A DNA stretch of 64,000 nucleotides, from assembly GCF_009495355.1 (NCBI RefSeq), contig NZ_VZAD01000072.1:1-64000 (forward strand), written 5' to 3'. This DNA is from Segatella copri (lineage in GTDB: Bacteria > Bacteroidota > Bacteroidia > Bacteroidales > Bacteroidaceae). Position numbers and translations under genes: made by a program. Of the stretch, positions 54,238 through 63,207 are shown in pieces. The notes beneath the pieces are model-generated. The model saw only the letters and a list, made by a program, of their open reading frames with translations, was not told the DNA's origin and did not search any database. Within the stretch, counting starts at the first letter, position 1. Each line of letters starts with the position of its first letter.

Positions 54238-55215
54238 CTATATTTTCCTTTCTATAACATAATCTAAATAGGCTTTTAGAGCCTGATAGACATCCTTATC
54301 CTCTACATAAGTATCAAGAAAATCCATGGATTCCGCATGGAATTCCCACATTCTCTTGTCTGCATATTCTATACCTCCATTCTGTTTGGTAAAAGCCACC
54401 AACTGAGCTATTTCTTCCTGCGAAACATCATGTGCCTTTACCTTGCGGGCCAACTTCATCATCTGTTCGTTACCAGTAGAATTTAGAGCATAAATGACAG
54501 GCAGGGTCAATTTGCCCTCCACCATATCATTACCCGTAGGTTTGCCTATCTCCTTAGAGTCATAATAATCGAAAATATCATCACGAATCTGGAAGATAAT
54601 ACCAAGATTCTGCCCGAATTTCTTTGCGGCCTCTACAGCCTCCATAGAGGCTTTTGCCGACAAGGCTCCTATCCCGGCACAAGCCTCAAACAAGGCAGCA
54701 GTCTTCTGCTTAATCACCTGATAATAAACATCTTCTGATATTTCATGATTGTTGATACTATTCAACTGCAGTATTTCTCCATTAGAAAGCACTCTACCCA
54801 ATTCAGCCAGATAACGCACGATTTCCTCAGAGTGCGAATACGACACATGGAGCAAAGCAGTAGAAAGGATATAGTCGCCCACAAGTACAGCCACCTTGTT
54901 ATTATAAGTAGCATTCACACTCGCCTGACCTCTTCGCTCTCCACTCTCGTCCACCACATCATCATGAACAAGAGAAGCCGTATGAAGCAATTCCAATCCT
55001 ACAGCAGAATGCTGAGTAACGGGAGTTACCTTACCAAAATTCTTGGCCATCAGCAAGATGAGCATAGGGCGCATACGCTTGCCCGCACGCTGCCGAATAT
55101 GATCGAGCGCCTGCGAGAGAAGACCATCGCCATGCATCAAAGACTTGTTGAACAAGTCTACAAAATCAGCCAATTCAGACTCTATAGGTTGCTTGATAAG
55201 TGATAAATAATCCAT
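54238..55215 (-). CDS. Polyprenyl diphosphate synthase
   Basis: 325 residues. First Asp-rich motif DDVVD (85-89) in LVHDDVVDESGERRG and second DDIFD (212-216) in FQIRDDIFDYYD. It extends farnesyl diphosphate with isopentenyl units to make the long chain for menaquinone (octaprenyl or longer). Chain length cannot be fixed from sequence alone. Divergent from polA; a -7 TAATTTTG lies at 55234-55241. Confidence 0.9.
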   Translation of the reverse strand: MDYLSLIKQPIESELADFVDLFNKSLMHGDGLLSQALDHIRQRAGKRMRPMLILLMAKNFGKVTPVTQHSAVGLELLHTASLVHDDVVDESGERRGQASVNATYNNKVAVLVGDYILSTALLHVSYSHSEEIVRYLAELGRVLSNGEILQLNSINNHEISEDVYYQVIKQKTAALFEACAGIGALSAKASMEAVEAAKKFGQNLGIIFQIRDDIFDYYDSKEIGKPTGNDMVEGKLTLPVIYALNSTGNEQMMKLARKVKAHDVSQEEIAQLVAFTKQNGGIEYADKRMWEFHAESMDFLDTYVEDKDVYQALKAYLDYVIERKI

Positions 55216-55233
55216 TATTTCCGAAATTTGTTA

Positions 55234-55241
55234 CAAAATTA
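55234..55241 (-). promoter_or_regulatory. -7 element of the polyprenyl synthase gene
   Basis: TAATTTTG on the minus strand, 19 bp before the start. A TTG lies about 22 bp upstream. In the same 87-bp gap polA may use TAATTTTA near 55275. Confidence 0.45.
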
Positions 55242-55302
55242 ATCAATTCTTCGCGAAATGTGGCAATTTTTTAGTAATTTTACGCGATAAAAATAATTAT
55301 TT

Positions 55303-58065
55303 ATGGATAAACTGTTTCTTTTAGACGCTTACGCACTGATTTACAGGTCGTATTATGCATTCATGAAGAACCCACGAATCAATTCGAAAGGGCTCAACAC
55401 TTCATGCATCATGGGATTCTGCAACACACTCAACGAGATACTTACCAAAGAAAAGCCTACACACATAGGAGTGGCTTTCGACCACGGAAAGACATTCCGT
55501 CACGAGGCTTTCCCTGCTTATAAGGCTCAACGTGAGGAAACTCCAGAAGACATCAAACTGTCAGTACCTATCATCAAAAATATCCTCGATGCCTACCACA
55601 TCCCTATTCTGCAAGTTGACGGTTTCGAGGCAGACGACGTCATTGGCACCTTAGCCACAAAGGCAAGCGAAAAGGGTGTTGAGACCTATATGCTCACACC
55701 CGACAAGGATTATGGACAGTTGGTAAAAGACAATGTCTATATGTATCGCCCACAACATGGTGGAGGATACGAGAAACTCGGAACCAAAGAGATTGAAGAA
55801 AAATATAGCATCACTTCCCCACTCCAGGTTATCGACCTCTTGGCGTTAATGGGCGACTCCGCCGACAACTTCCCGGGTTGTCCAGGCGTGGGCGAAAAGA
55901 CTGCCATCAAACTCATCAACGAGTTTGGCAACGTTGAGAACCTGATAGAGAATTCTTCAAAGGTAAAAGGAAAGCTGCGCGAAAAAGTGGAAGGTGCTAT
56001 AGAAGACATCAAGATGTCGAAGTTCTTGGCAACCATCCGAACTGACGTACCCGTTGCTCTCGATATGAACAATTTGAAGTTGGTCGAAGCCGACAAGGAA
56101 AAACTCGACGAAATCTTCACCGAATTAGAGTTTAAGTCCTTTGCCAACAGAGTTCTTAAAAAACCTCAACAAAAGCCAACAAACGCTTCTTTAGAGCTTG
56201 ATTTATTTGCCGAAAATCCGACCAATGGTCAGGATGAGCAGAAAAACGCGAATTTTGAGAGCATTAAAACTGTAGAACATAAATATAATCTCATTGATAA
56301 TGAGGAAGATGCAAAGCGTCTTTATGATTATTTATTTACAAAACAAATTCTCAGTTTAGATACAGAAACCACTTCAACCCATGCTGTTGATGCCGAATTG
56401 GTAGGTTTAAGCTTTGCTGTGGAGGAAAAAGAAGCTTTCTATGTGGCGATTCCTTCAAATCGTGAAGAAGCCTTAAAATTCGTAAACATCTTTAAACCAC
56501 TCTATGAGAATCCAAAAATCATGAAAGTGGGACAAAACATCAAGTACGATTATGAGGTACTGATGAACTATGGTGTAGAGATACAAGGAAAGATGTTCGA
56601 CACGATGATTGCCCATTATCTCATCCAGCCAGAACTCTACCACAATATGGATTATCTGGCAGAAGTATATCTGCATTATCAGACTGTACATATCGAAGAC
56701 CTGATAGGGCCTAAAGGCAAAAATCAGAAATCGATGCGCGACCTGGCACCATCCGAAGTCTATGAGTACGCCGCCGAAGATGCCGACATCACTTTGCGAC
56801 TCAAGAATGTTCTGGAGCCCAAACTCAAGGAACTGAATCTGGAAGAACTTTTCTGGAATGTAGAGATGCCGCTCGTACCAGTGCTGGCACACATGGAGAT
56901 GAATGGTGTCTGTATAGATACCAACACACTTAAAGAAACATCAGTCAACCTCACCAACAGGCTGACCGAGATAGAGCGCCACATCTATGAGTTGGCAGGC
57001 GAGTCATTCAACATAGCCTCTCCTCGACAAGTAGGAGAAATACTCTTTGGAAAGATGAAAATCGTAGACAAGCCAAAGAAGACCAAGACAGGACAATATG
57101 TGACAAGCGAGGAAGTGCTTCAACAGCTGAGAAGCAAGAGTCCTATCATCGATGAGATACTGAACTACAGAGGGTTAAAGAAACTCCTCAGCACCTATGT
57201 CGACTCTCTTCCAAAACTCATAAACCCTCGTACAGGACGCATTCATGCCTCGTTCAACCAAGCCATCACATCCACAGGACGTCTCTCATCCAGTGACCCT
57301 AACCTGCAGAATATCCCTGTACGCGATGACGACGGAAAGGAGATACGCCGATGCTTCATCCCAGAGCCAGGATGTCTGTTCTTTTCTGCCGACTACTCTC
57401 AAATAGAGCTACGCATCATGGCCCATCTCAGCGAAGATCCCAATATGACGGAAGCCTTCCGCGAAGGCAACGACATCCATGCGGCTACAGCTGCCAAAAT
57501 ATGGCACGAAGACATTTCGCAAGTCACTGATGCTCAACGCAAAAAAGCAAAGACTGCCAACTTCGGAATCATCTATGGTATTACCACTTTCGGACTGGCA
57601 CAACGCATGAATATCGAGAACAAGGAAGCCAAACAAATCATCGAGGACTATTTCCACACCTTCCCTGGCGTCAAGGCATACATGGAAAAATCCAAAGAGA
57701 TAGTTCGGAAAAAAGGCTATGCCGAAACCCTCTTTCACCGTCGCCGCTATTTGCCGGACATCAACAGTCACAATGGCACTGTGCGTGGATTTGCCGAACG
57801 CAATGCCATCAATGCTCCTATCCAGGGTTCCGAGGCCGACATTATCAAGGTGGCTATGGTGCGCATCTTCAAACGCTTCAAGGCTGAAGACATCAAGAGC
57901 AAAATGATCATCCAGGTACACGACGAACTCAACTTCTCTGTTTATCCCGAAGAGAAAGAGAAAGTAGAGCAAATCGTAGTAGAGGAAATGCAGAATGCCT
58001 ATCAACTGAACGTACCTTTGGTAGCAGATGCCGGTTGGGGAAACAATTGGCTCGAAGCTCATTAA
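55303..58065 (+). CDS. polA: DNA polymerase I
   Basis: 920 residues. 5'-nuclease domain about 1-290 (GVAFDHGKTFRHE, GFEADDVIGT, DNFPGCPGVGEKTA), 3'-5' exonuclease about 320-500 with Asp353 and Glu355 in SLDTETT, and polymerase domain with SADYSQIELRIMAH and, near the end, VHDELNF. All catalytic motifs are intact, so proofreading is expected. It fills gaps in repair and lagging-strand processing. A terminator with a degenerate parS-like core follows 16 bp after the stop. Confidence 0.96.
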   Translation: MDKLFLLDAYALIYRSYYAFMKNPRINSKGLNTSCIMGFCNTLNEILTKEKPTHIGVAFDHGKTFRHEAFPAYKAQREETPEDIKLSVPIIKNILDAYHIPILQVDGFEADDVIGTLATKASEKGVETYMLTPDKDYGQLVKDNVYMYRPQHGGGYEKLGTKEIEEKYSITSPLQVIDLLALMGDSADNFPGCPGVGEKTAIKLINEFGNVENLIENSSKVKGKLREKVEGAIEDIKMSKFLATIRTDVPVALDMNNLKLVEADKEKLDEIFTELEFKSFANRVLKKPQQKPTNASLELDLFAENPTNGQDEQKNANFESIKTVEHKYNLIDNEEDAKRLYDYLFTKQILSLDTETTSTHAVDAELVGLSFAVEEKEAFYVAIPSNREEALKFVNIFKPLYENPKIMKVGQNIKYDYEVLMNYGVEIQGKMFDTMIAHYLIQPELYHNMDYLAEVYLHYQTVHIEDLIGPKGKNQKSMRDLAPSEVYEYAAEDADITLRLKNVLEPKLKELNLEELFWNVEMPLVPVLAHMEMNGVCIDTNTLKETSVNLTNRLTEIERHIYELAGESFNIASPRQVGEILFGKMKIVDKPKKTKTGQYVTSEEVLQQLRSKSPIIDEILNYRGLKKLLSTYVDSLPKLINPRTGRIHASFNQAITSTGRLSSSDPNLQNIPVRDDDGKEIRRCFIPEPGCLFFSADYSQIELRIMAHLSEDPNMTEAFREGNDIHAATAAKIWHEDISQVTDAQRKKAKTANFGIIYGITTFGLAQRMNIENKEAKQIIEDYFHTFPGVKAYMEKSKEIVRKKGYAETLFHRRRYLPDINSHNGTVRGFAERNAINAPIQGSEADIIKVAMVRIFKRFKAEDIKSKMIIQVHDELNFSVYPEEKEKVEQIVVEEMQNAYQLNVPLVADAGWGNNWLEAH

Positions 58066-58081
58066 AAACATTCATACCATT

Positions 58082-58117
58082 ACATCCCGGTTGTTCCACA
58101 TGAAACAACCGGGATGT
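58082..58117 (+). terminator. polA terminator with degenerate parS-like core
   Basis: A perfect 14-bp stem ACATCCCGGTTGTT / AACAACCGGGATGT. Its core includes GTTCCACATGAAAC (58093-58106), matching the parS 14-mer at 12 of 14 bases. The T-run after it is short. Confidence 0.65.
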
Positions 58118-58430
58118 TACTATCAACCAATACTGTCTCTCTGCAAAAAGAGGTGTTCTACCAACACATCTATTCTATGCCTGATTAGCATTGCCGTAAA
58201 TACAGCATATCGCTCATTTATAGATATTTACGTCACTTGCATCTTTTGCCTTGATTGATTTCTATTGAAATCCAAAAACAGGTTTGATTTCTTTTTCTAA
58301 AAGAACTAAATGTAATTATTTATTACACTATTTTACCTACTCTTTGTTGAGGCATCTAACAGTAAAAAAAATAGATTTTAGCATCAGTAGCACCCGTATT
58401 TTACAACTTTTCTCAAACTATAATTCTATA

Positions 58431-58530
58431 GTCGTACAACTATACATACTCATATCGTACGTTTTTACGGTTCATGCCGTACGACTATAGCGCTTATGTT
58501 GTACAACTATAGGATGCAATGTCGTACGAC
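58431..58530. repeat. Five tandem ~22-bp palindromic repeats (GTCGTACGAC type)
   Basis: Cores of the form G(T/C)(C/T)GTAC start at 58431, 58454, 58476, 58498 and 58521, 22-23 bp apart. Typical units read GTCGTACAACTATA, GCCGTACGACTATAG and GTTGTACAACTATAG. It lies in the 820-bp gap 58066-58885, which has no convincing ORF; the other contents are the polA terminator and an orphan terminator. Confidence 0.8.
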
Positions 58531-58762
58531 ATGGAAAACACGGAACATGACCATTAATTCTTTATAATCATAACCATCTGATTTTTAACAAATTGGCTTC
58601 TGCCTTCATATTTTCGATATTTACAAACAAAAAAGAGTCTGACAAAAATACAGAAATCTCAGCGAAGGAAGTGTAAAGAACATTTCACGTATTTATCCAA
58701 TAGCACCTAATTGGTCTGAGAAGTTACACCATTCAAAAGAAACTCTTTAAAAAGCTATCATA

Positions 58763-58797
58763 AAGGCATCCACGAGGGCTGTGGATGCCTTTTTAGT
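58763..58797 (+). terminator. Orphan terminator hairpin, possible sRNA 3' end
   Basis: AAGGCATCCAC (58763-58773) pairs with GTGGATGCCTT (58781-58791), then TTTT. The nearest plus-strand gene upstream (polA) already has a terminator 650 bp before, so this one may end an unannotated small RNA starting between about 58600 and 58700. No clean promoter was found, so the RNA itself is not called. Confidence 0.6.
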
Positions 58798-58885
58798 TAA
58801 TTTTCCACGATTTTTTCGTATCTTTCATTTATAATGTGTACCTTTACATTAAATTTAAAAAGTTTTTAAAAAAGCAACAAAACAA

Positions 58886-60043
58886 ATGAAGGAGAATATC
58901 AAAAAGAACCTGCTATTCACTATTTTGGTATTTCTGAGCCTAACGATTCATGCTCAGAAATACCAAGGAAGTATCGTTGACTCTGAAAGCCAACAAAGTT
59001 TGCCATTTGCCACTATCTATGTTGATGCCGACCATAAAGCCTTGGCTAATGCAAACGGAGAATTTTCCATAGAGACCTCAGCTACTGGCCATGCCAAAAT
59101 TAGTTGTGTGGGGTATCAAGAAGCCATTGTGCCAGTTGCCTCTCTCAATTCCATCATCAAACTTAAACCTTACACCATCAATCTAAAGGAGGTTACAGCT
59201 TATCCTATAGATGCCATCATCAATAAGATTATCAACAAGTTACTGGCAGAAACCGTTCAACATAAAGAACAAACGTCTAATTTCTTCTTCCGCCAATCCA
59301 CCTTTAACGATAAAGTCTGCAACGAGTTCATTGAGAGTTGCTTCTGTGCAAAGTCTGAGATTTCTCTCAGAGGATTGTCTTTGATTACAGGCAGATATGC
59401 TGCCCTACCCTCAACGGAAAGCAATAGATATTCATATTGCACCAACTTCTTCTCTTTATCCCAACTTGGAATCTTATCACGCAAAGTGGTGAAAAACATG
59501 CCTATTCCCATTTTGACAAAAGACTATAAGAAGTATTATCATGTAGACTATACCGTTATCCAAAACCAGCAACATTACATCTATATAATTTCCTTCAAAG
59601 CAAAGAAAGGCATTCACCGCAGTATTCTTGAAGGCAATCTTTACGTGGACAGTGAATCGCTTGATGTTCTTAAGTTTGCCGGCCATCTTTCGCATTCCAC
59701 TCTATCTCCGTCCAAACACGAGAAACTTCCACTCAATCTATCCATAACCACTTTATATACTTCGCAACGAGGATTTACAGAGGTTGAAAGCGAAGACATC
59801 AACGGTAGCTATCACTATCTCGGCAAGCAGATTCGCATCAACATGCTCGTATTTAACATGGGCGAGAATAAGTTTAAAGGAAAGAAGCATATCAAATACA
59901 ACTATAACCTCAAAGAGATTATAGCCAAGCAGAAATACAATCCACAATTTTGGAAAATAAACTTTGGCATCAAGAGAACTAAACTGGAACGCCAAGTGAT
60001 AGAACTCTTCGAGAACAAGAATGTATTTACCAACGTGAAATAG
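58886..60043 (+). CDS. Carboxypeptidase-regulatory-like domain protein, secreted
   Basis: 385 residues with a signal peptide (MKENIKKNLLFTILVFLSLTIHA). Residues about 25-95 form a CarboxypepD-regulatory-like domain (GSIVDSESQQSLPFATIYVD, NGEFSIETSATG, ISCVGYQEAIVPV). The rest (about 100-385) is a beta-rich region of unknown role with no metal or catalytic motif that I can see. Such Bacteroidetes proteins are usually periplasmic or outer-membrane linked. It is a single gene. Confidence 0.65.
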   Translation: MKENIKKNLLFTILVFLSLTIHAQKYQGSIVDSESQQSLPFATIYVDADHKALANANGEFSIETSATGHAKISCVGYQEAIVPVASLNSIIKLKPYTINLKEVTAYPIDAIINKIINKLLAETVQHKEQTSNFFFRQSTFNDKVCNEFIESCFCAKSEISLRGLSLITGRYAALPSTESNRYSYCTNFFSLSQLGILSRKVVKNMPIPILTKDYKKYYHVDYTVIQNQQHYIYIISFKAKKGIHRSILEGNLYVDSESLDVLKFAGHLSHSTLSPSKHEKLPLNLSITTLYTSQRGFTEVESEDINGSYHYLGKQIRINMLVFNMGENKFKGKKHIKYNYNLKEIIAKQKYNPQFWKINFGIKRTKLERQVIELFENKNVFTNVK

Positions 60044-60143
60044 TAAAGTATTGGATACGTGCCAAACAAAGAGCCAAGATTTGTTAAAACTGGTCGCAAT
60101 CTCAAGAAAAAAGCGAAATTACGACACTCTTCTAATTAGAAAG

Positions 60144-60174
60144 TTGTCGTAATCTCGTGTTTTTTGTAACTTTG
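60144..60174 (+). promoter_or_regulatory. Intact promoter before the ATPase pseudogene
   Basis: -33 TTG (60144-60146) and -7 TAACTTTG (60167-60174) with 20 bp between. An inverted pair ATTACGAC (60118-60125) / GTCGTAAT (60146-60153) overlaps the -33. With the gene behind it dead, the promoter may now serve the SNF2 helicase gene at 60411. Confidence 0.7.
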
Positions 60175-60199
60175 CGATAGGTTTTAATAAATAACGACA

Positions 60200-60382
60200 A
60201 TGATGAAGAAGAATATAATAGGAAGAGAAATAGAGATTGAGAAGCTTGAGAACTACATCGCAAGCCGTAAATCGGAATTCATTGCCATCTATGGTAGGTG
60301 ACGTGTGGGAAAGACTTTCCTCGTAAAGGAACTTTTCGAAGAAATGTTTGTAGTTTCAGATATTTATGATACTTCTGCGTAA
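60200..60382 (+). pseudogene. Remnant of an archaeal-type/PF01637-like ATPase gene
   Basis: In one frame the sequence encodes MMKKNIIGREIEIEKLENYI, then SEFIAIYGR, a TGA stop at 60299-60301, and RVGKTFLVKELFEEMF, ending at 60382. Intact family members read YGRRRVGKT (Walker A), so a single CGA-to-TGA change breaks the P-loop region. Only about 50 codons of a protein of normally 350-500 residues remain, so it was also truncated by deletion. Confidence 0.75.
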
Positions 60383-60410
60383 AATATTAATTCCATAAAA
60401 AATAACAACA

Positions 60411-62975
60411 ATGGCAAGAAACAACAATAAAAGCACTAACAACCAGAGCGACAAGGCTAACATGACTTCATCTCGCAAAGCCACAGACTCCACCAAGAAA
60501 ACCACCAAGAGGAAAAAGAAGCAGGTTATCTCCCATATCGTTAAGCCTGAGAAGATGAGCTTGGAGGAATGGCAAATCAAACTGCGCAAGCAGGTGACCG
60601 ATATAGAGCACTTCAACATCAGTTGTGTAGATGATGACCTTTTCCCTGGCGAATACATCGTTCGCAACCCAGAGAAAAACAACGAATACAAGGTGGTGTA
60701 TCGTGGAGCCAACAGCGAATGGAATTATTGTTCCTGCATGGATTTCAAGACTTCGAGACTCGGCACTTGCAAACATATCGAAGCCGTCAAGAAATGGTTT
60801 GGCGGAAAGAAGGGTGTGCATGTACACCGGGAATTGCCACCTTATACTTCAGTCTATCTCTCCTATCGAGACGAGCGATGCGTAAAGATTCGCATCGGCT
60901 CCGACAACAAGGAGGCATACGAACAGTTAGCCAAGGATTACTTCGACGAGAACCACGTTTTGAAGAAGACAGCCTATGCCCGCATTGGCTCTTTCTTGAA
61001 ACAAGCTCGCCAAATCAGCGATACTTTCAGATGCTATAAAGATGCCATTGACTTTATCATCGACATTCGCGAAAAAGCGAAAAGAGAGAAGATTGTGAAG
61101 ACATACAATGACGAGAAACTCGACAATCTTCTGAAAGTAAACCTCTATCCTTACCAGAAAGAGGGCATCCGCTTTGCTGCAAAGGCAGGAAAGGCTATTA
61201 TTGCTGACGAGATGGGTCTTGGAAAGACCATCCAAGCTATCGGTACTGCCGAACTGTTACGCAAGGAAGGTCTTATTGGATCTGTACTTGTCCTCTGCCC
61301 AACCTCGCTCAAATACCAGTGGCGCAGTGAAATCAAAAAGTTTACGAATGCCGAAGTCTTCGTCATTGAGGGAAGTCATCTCAAGAGAAAGGAAGCGTAT
61401 AACCGCCCGGAACCTTACAAGATTATCTCCTATAACAGTGCCGCCAATGACATCAAAATACTCGGCAGTTTGCAGACCGACATGCTCATCATGGACGAGG
61501 TGCAGCGCCTGAAGAACTGGAACACACAGATTTCCCGTGCTGCAAGAAAGATTGAGTCAGACTATTCCGTAATTCTATCCGGTACCCCATTGGAGAACAA
61601 GCTCGATGAACTCTATTCCATCGTGGAGTTTGTTGATAATTTCCGCCTCGCCCCTTACTATCTCTTCAAAGACAAGCATATCATTACTGATGAAACTGGA
61701 AAAGTACTGGGCTATAAGAACTTAAACGATATAGGCAAGAAGCTGAGCGATATCCTCATTCGCCGTCGCAAGAAAGATGTAAAACTCCAGATGCCTGAGC
61801 GTTCAGACAAAAACCTTTTTATTCCGATGACCAACGAGCAGAAGGACATGCATCAGGAGTGGCAGAATCAGGTACGTCTTCTGGTTCTGAAATGGCGCAA
61901 GATGCATTTCCTATCCGATAAAGACCGCAAGCGTCTCCTGCTCTTCCTCTCGCAGATGCGCATGGTATGCGACAGCAGTTATATCCTCGACCAAAAGACG
62001 AGATACGACACCAAGGTAGATGAATGCGTGAACATCATCAGCGACATCATCAGCGAGGAAGGCGAAAAGGTTGTGGTATTCAGTCAGTGGGAACGCATGA
62101 CCCGCCTCATCGCCAAGGATCTGGAGAAAAAAGAAATAGGCTTTGAATATCTGCATGGTGGCGTGCCATCCGAAAAGCGCAAGAACCTGGTAGATAACTT
62201 CATGAACGAACCATCAAGCCGAGTTTTCCTCTCTACTGATGCTGGCAGCACGGGCTTGAATCTGCAATCAGCAGCAACCATCATCAATATCGACTTGCCT
62301 TGGAATCCTGCCGTTCTCGAACAGCGTATCGGTCGCATCTATCGCCTTGGCCAGCAGAACAACATCCAGGTTATCAATCTCGTAACTCCACATTCCATCG
62401 AGGAAGAGATGCTCGGTAAGTTGCGCTTCAAGACCTCCATGTTTGAGGGCGTACTCGATGATGGCGAGGATTCTGTATTCATCACAGATGATAAGTTCAG
62501 CAAGATGATGGAAACCGTAAGCGGTATGGTGGAAGAAAATGAAGAAACAGAGAAGGTTAAGGATGCTGATTCTAATAACGTTAAAGATTCCGAAGGTCAG
62601 ACTGAAACGCCGAAGGCCGAGGAAGACTTTACAACTATCAATCCTAAGGAATTGGAAACAGACAAGTCTCGCAACGAACATAAATCAGACGAGAATAAAG
62701 AAGAGGTTTCCATCCAGCAGCATACGAGCTCATCTCTGAACAGAGAATCCGTTTCTAATCGCTCAAATCAGCCAAAGGATTTAGTAACTCAAGGAGTATC
62801 TTTCCTCTCAGGCTTAGCCGAAACTTTAAAGTCGCCAGAAGCCACTGCCCAACTGGTTGATTCCATTATTGAAAAAGACGAGGAGACAGGCGAAACCTCC
62901 ATCAAGATTCCTGTAGAGAGCAAAGAAACTGTTTCTAATCTCTTGAATCTCATCGGAAAATTATTTGCAAAATAA
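60411..62975 (+). CDS. SWIM zinc-finger SNF2-family helicase
   Basis: 854 residues. A basic N-terminal tail, then a SWIM zinc site Cys107-x-Cys109 with Cys120-x-His122 (YCSCMDFKTSRLGTCKH), the SNF2 ATPase motif ADEMGLGKT (264-272), DEVQ box MDEVQRLKN (Asp362), and a helicase C-terminal domain with LSTDAGSTGLNLQ and QRIGRIYRLGQ. A polar, Glu-rich tail (about 700-800) ends the protein. It should remodel DNA-protein complexes. The SWIM plus SNF2 form is often seen in accessory or repair settings. It probably uses the promoter of the dead ATPase gene upstream. Confidence 0.88.
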   Translation: MARNNNKSTNNQSDKANMTSSRKATDSTKKTTKRKKKQVISHIVKPEKMSLEEWQIKLRKQVTDIEHFNISCVDDDLFPGEYIVRNPEKNNEYKVVYRGANSEWNYCSCMDFKTSRLGTCKHIEAVKKWFGGKKGVHVHRELPPYTSVYLSYRDERCVKIRIGSDNKEAYEQLAKDYFDENHVLKKTAYARIGSFLKQARQISDTFRCYKDAIDFIIDIREKAKREKIVKTYNDEKLDNLLKVNLYPYQKEGIRFAAKAGKAIIADEMGLGKTIQAIGTAELLRKEGLIGSVLVLCPTSLKYQWRSEIKKFTNAEVFVIEGSHLKRKEAYNRPEPYKIISYNSAANDIKILGSLQTDMLIMDEVQRLKNWNTQISRAARKIESDYSVILSGTPLENKLDELYSIVEFVDNFRLAPYYLFKDKHIITDETGKVLGYKNLNDIGKKLSDILIRRRKKDVKLQMPERSDKNLFIPMTNEQKDMHQEWQNQVRLLVLKWRKMHFLSDKDRKRLLLFLSQMRMVCDSSYILDQKTRYDTKVDECVNIISDIISEEGEKVVVFSQWERMTRLIAKDLEKKEIGFEYLHGGVPSEKRKNLVDNFMNEPSSRVFLSTDAGSTGLNLQSAATIINIDLPWNPAVLEQRIGRIYRLGQQNNIQVINLVTPHSIEEEMLGKLRFKTSMFEGVLDDGEDSVFITDDKFSKMMETVSGMVEENEETEKVKDADSNNVKDSEGQTETPKAEEDFTTINPKELETDKSRNEHKSDENKEEVSIQQHTSSSLNRESVSNRSNQPKDLVTQGVSFLSGLAETLKSPEATAQLVDSIIEKDEETGETSIKIPVESKETVSNLLNLIGKLFAK

Positions 62976-62984
62976 ACTCCATAT

Positions 62985-63025
62985 CATTCAGCCATTTTCC
63001 CAACGGTTGGGAAAATGGCTGAATG
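62985..63025 (+). terminator. SNF2 helicase terminator
   Basis: A perfect 19-bp stem (CATTCAGCCATTTTCCCAA at 62985-63003 and its complement at 63007-63025) with a 3-base loop CGG, 10 bp past the helicase stop. The T-run is poor, but the stem is very stable. Confidence 0.7.
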
Positions 63026-63150
63026 CTTCCTACCGATAGATGCACACAGCAACCCTTCGCCAAAACCAGGATACTCCCTTTTCACTGCAAAGATACGATT
63101 TACTTTACTGATGAATAAACCAAATTTTATATGAGAAATATAAGATTTCC

Positions 63151-63181
63151 TTGCAGCAACCAAATAAAAAGCGTAACTTTG
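63151..63181 (+). promoter_or_regulatory. Promoter of the DinD-like gene
   Basis: -33 TTG (63151-63153) and -7 TAACTTTG (63174-63181) with 20 bp between, about 27 bp before the start at 63208. I see no clear LexA-type palindrome in the region. Confidence 0.7.
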
Positions 63182-63207
63182 TCGAAATATCATAAAAATA
63201 AACGATT

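Noticed and set aside
54134..58530. Tandem repeat arrays as CRISPR
   Set aside because: Units are contiguous 21-23 bp repeats without unique spacers, and no cas genes are present.
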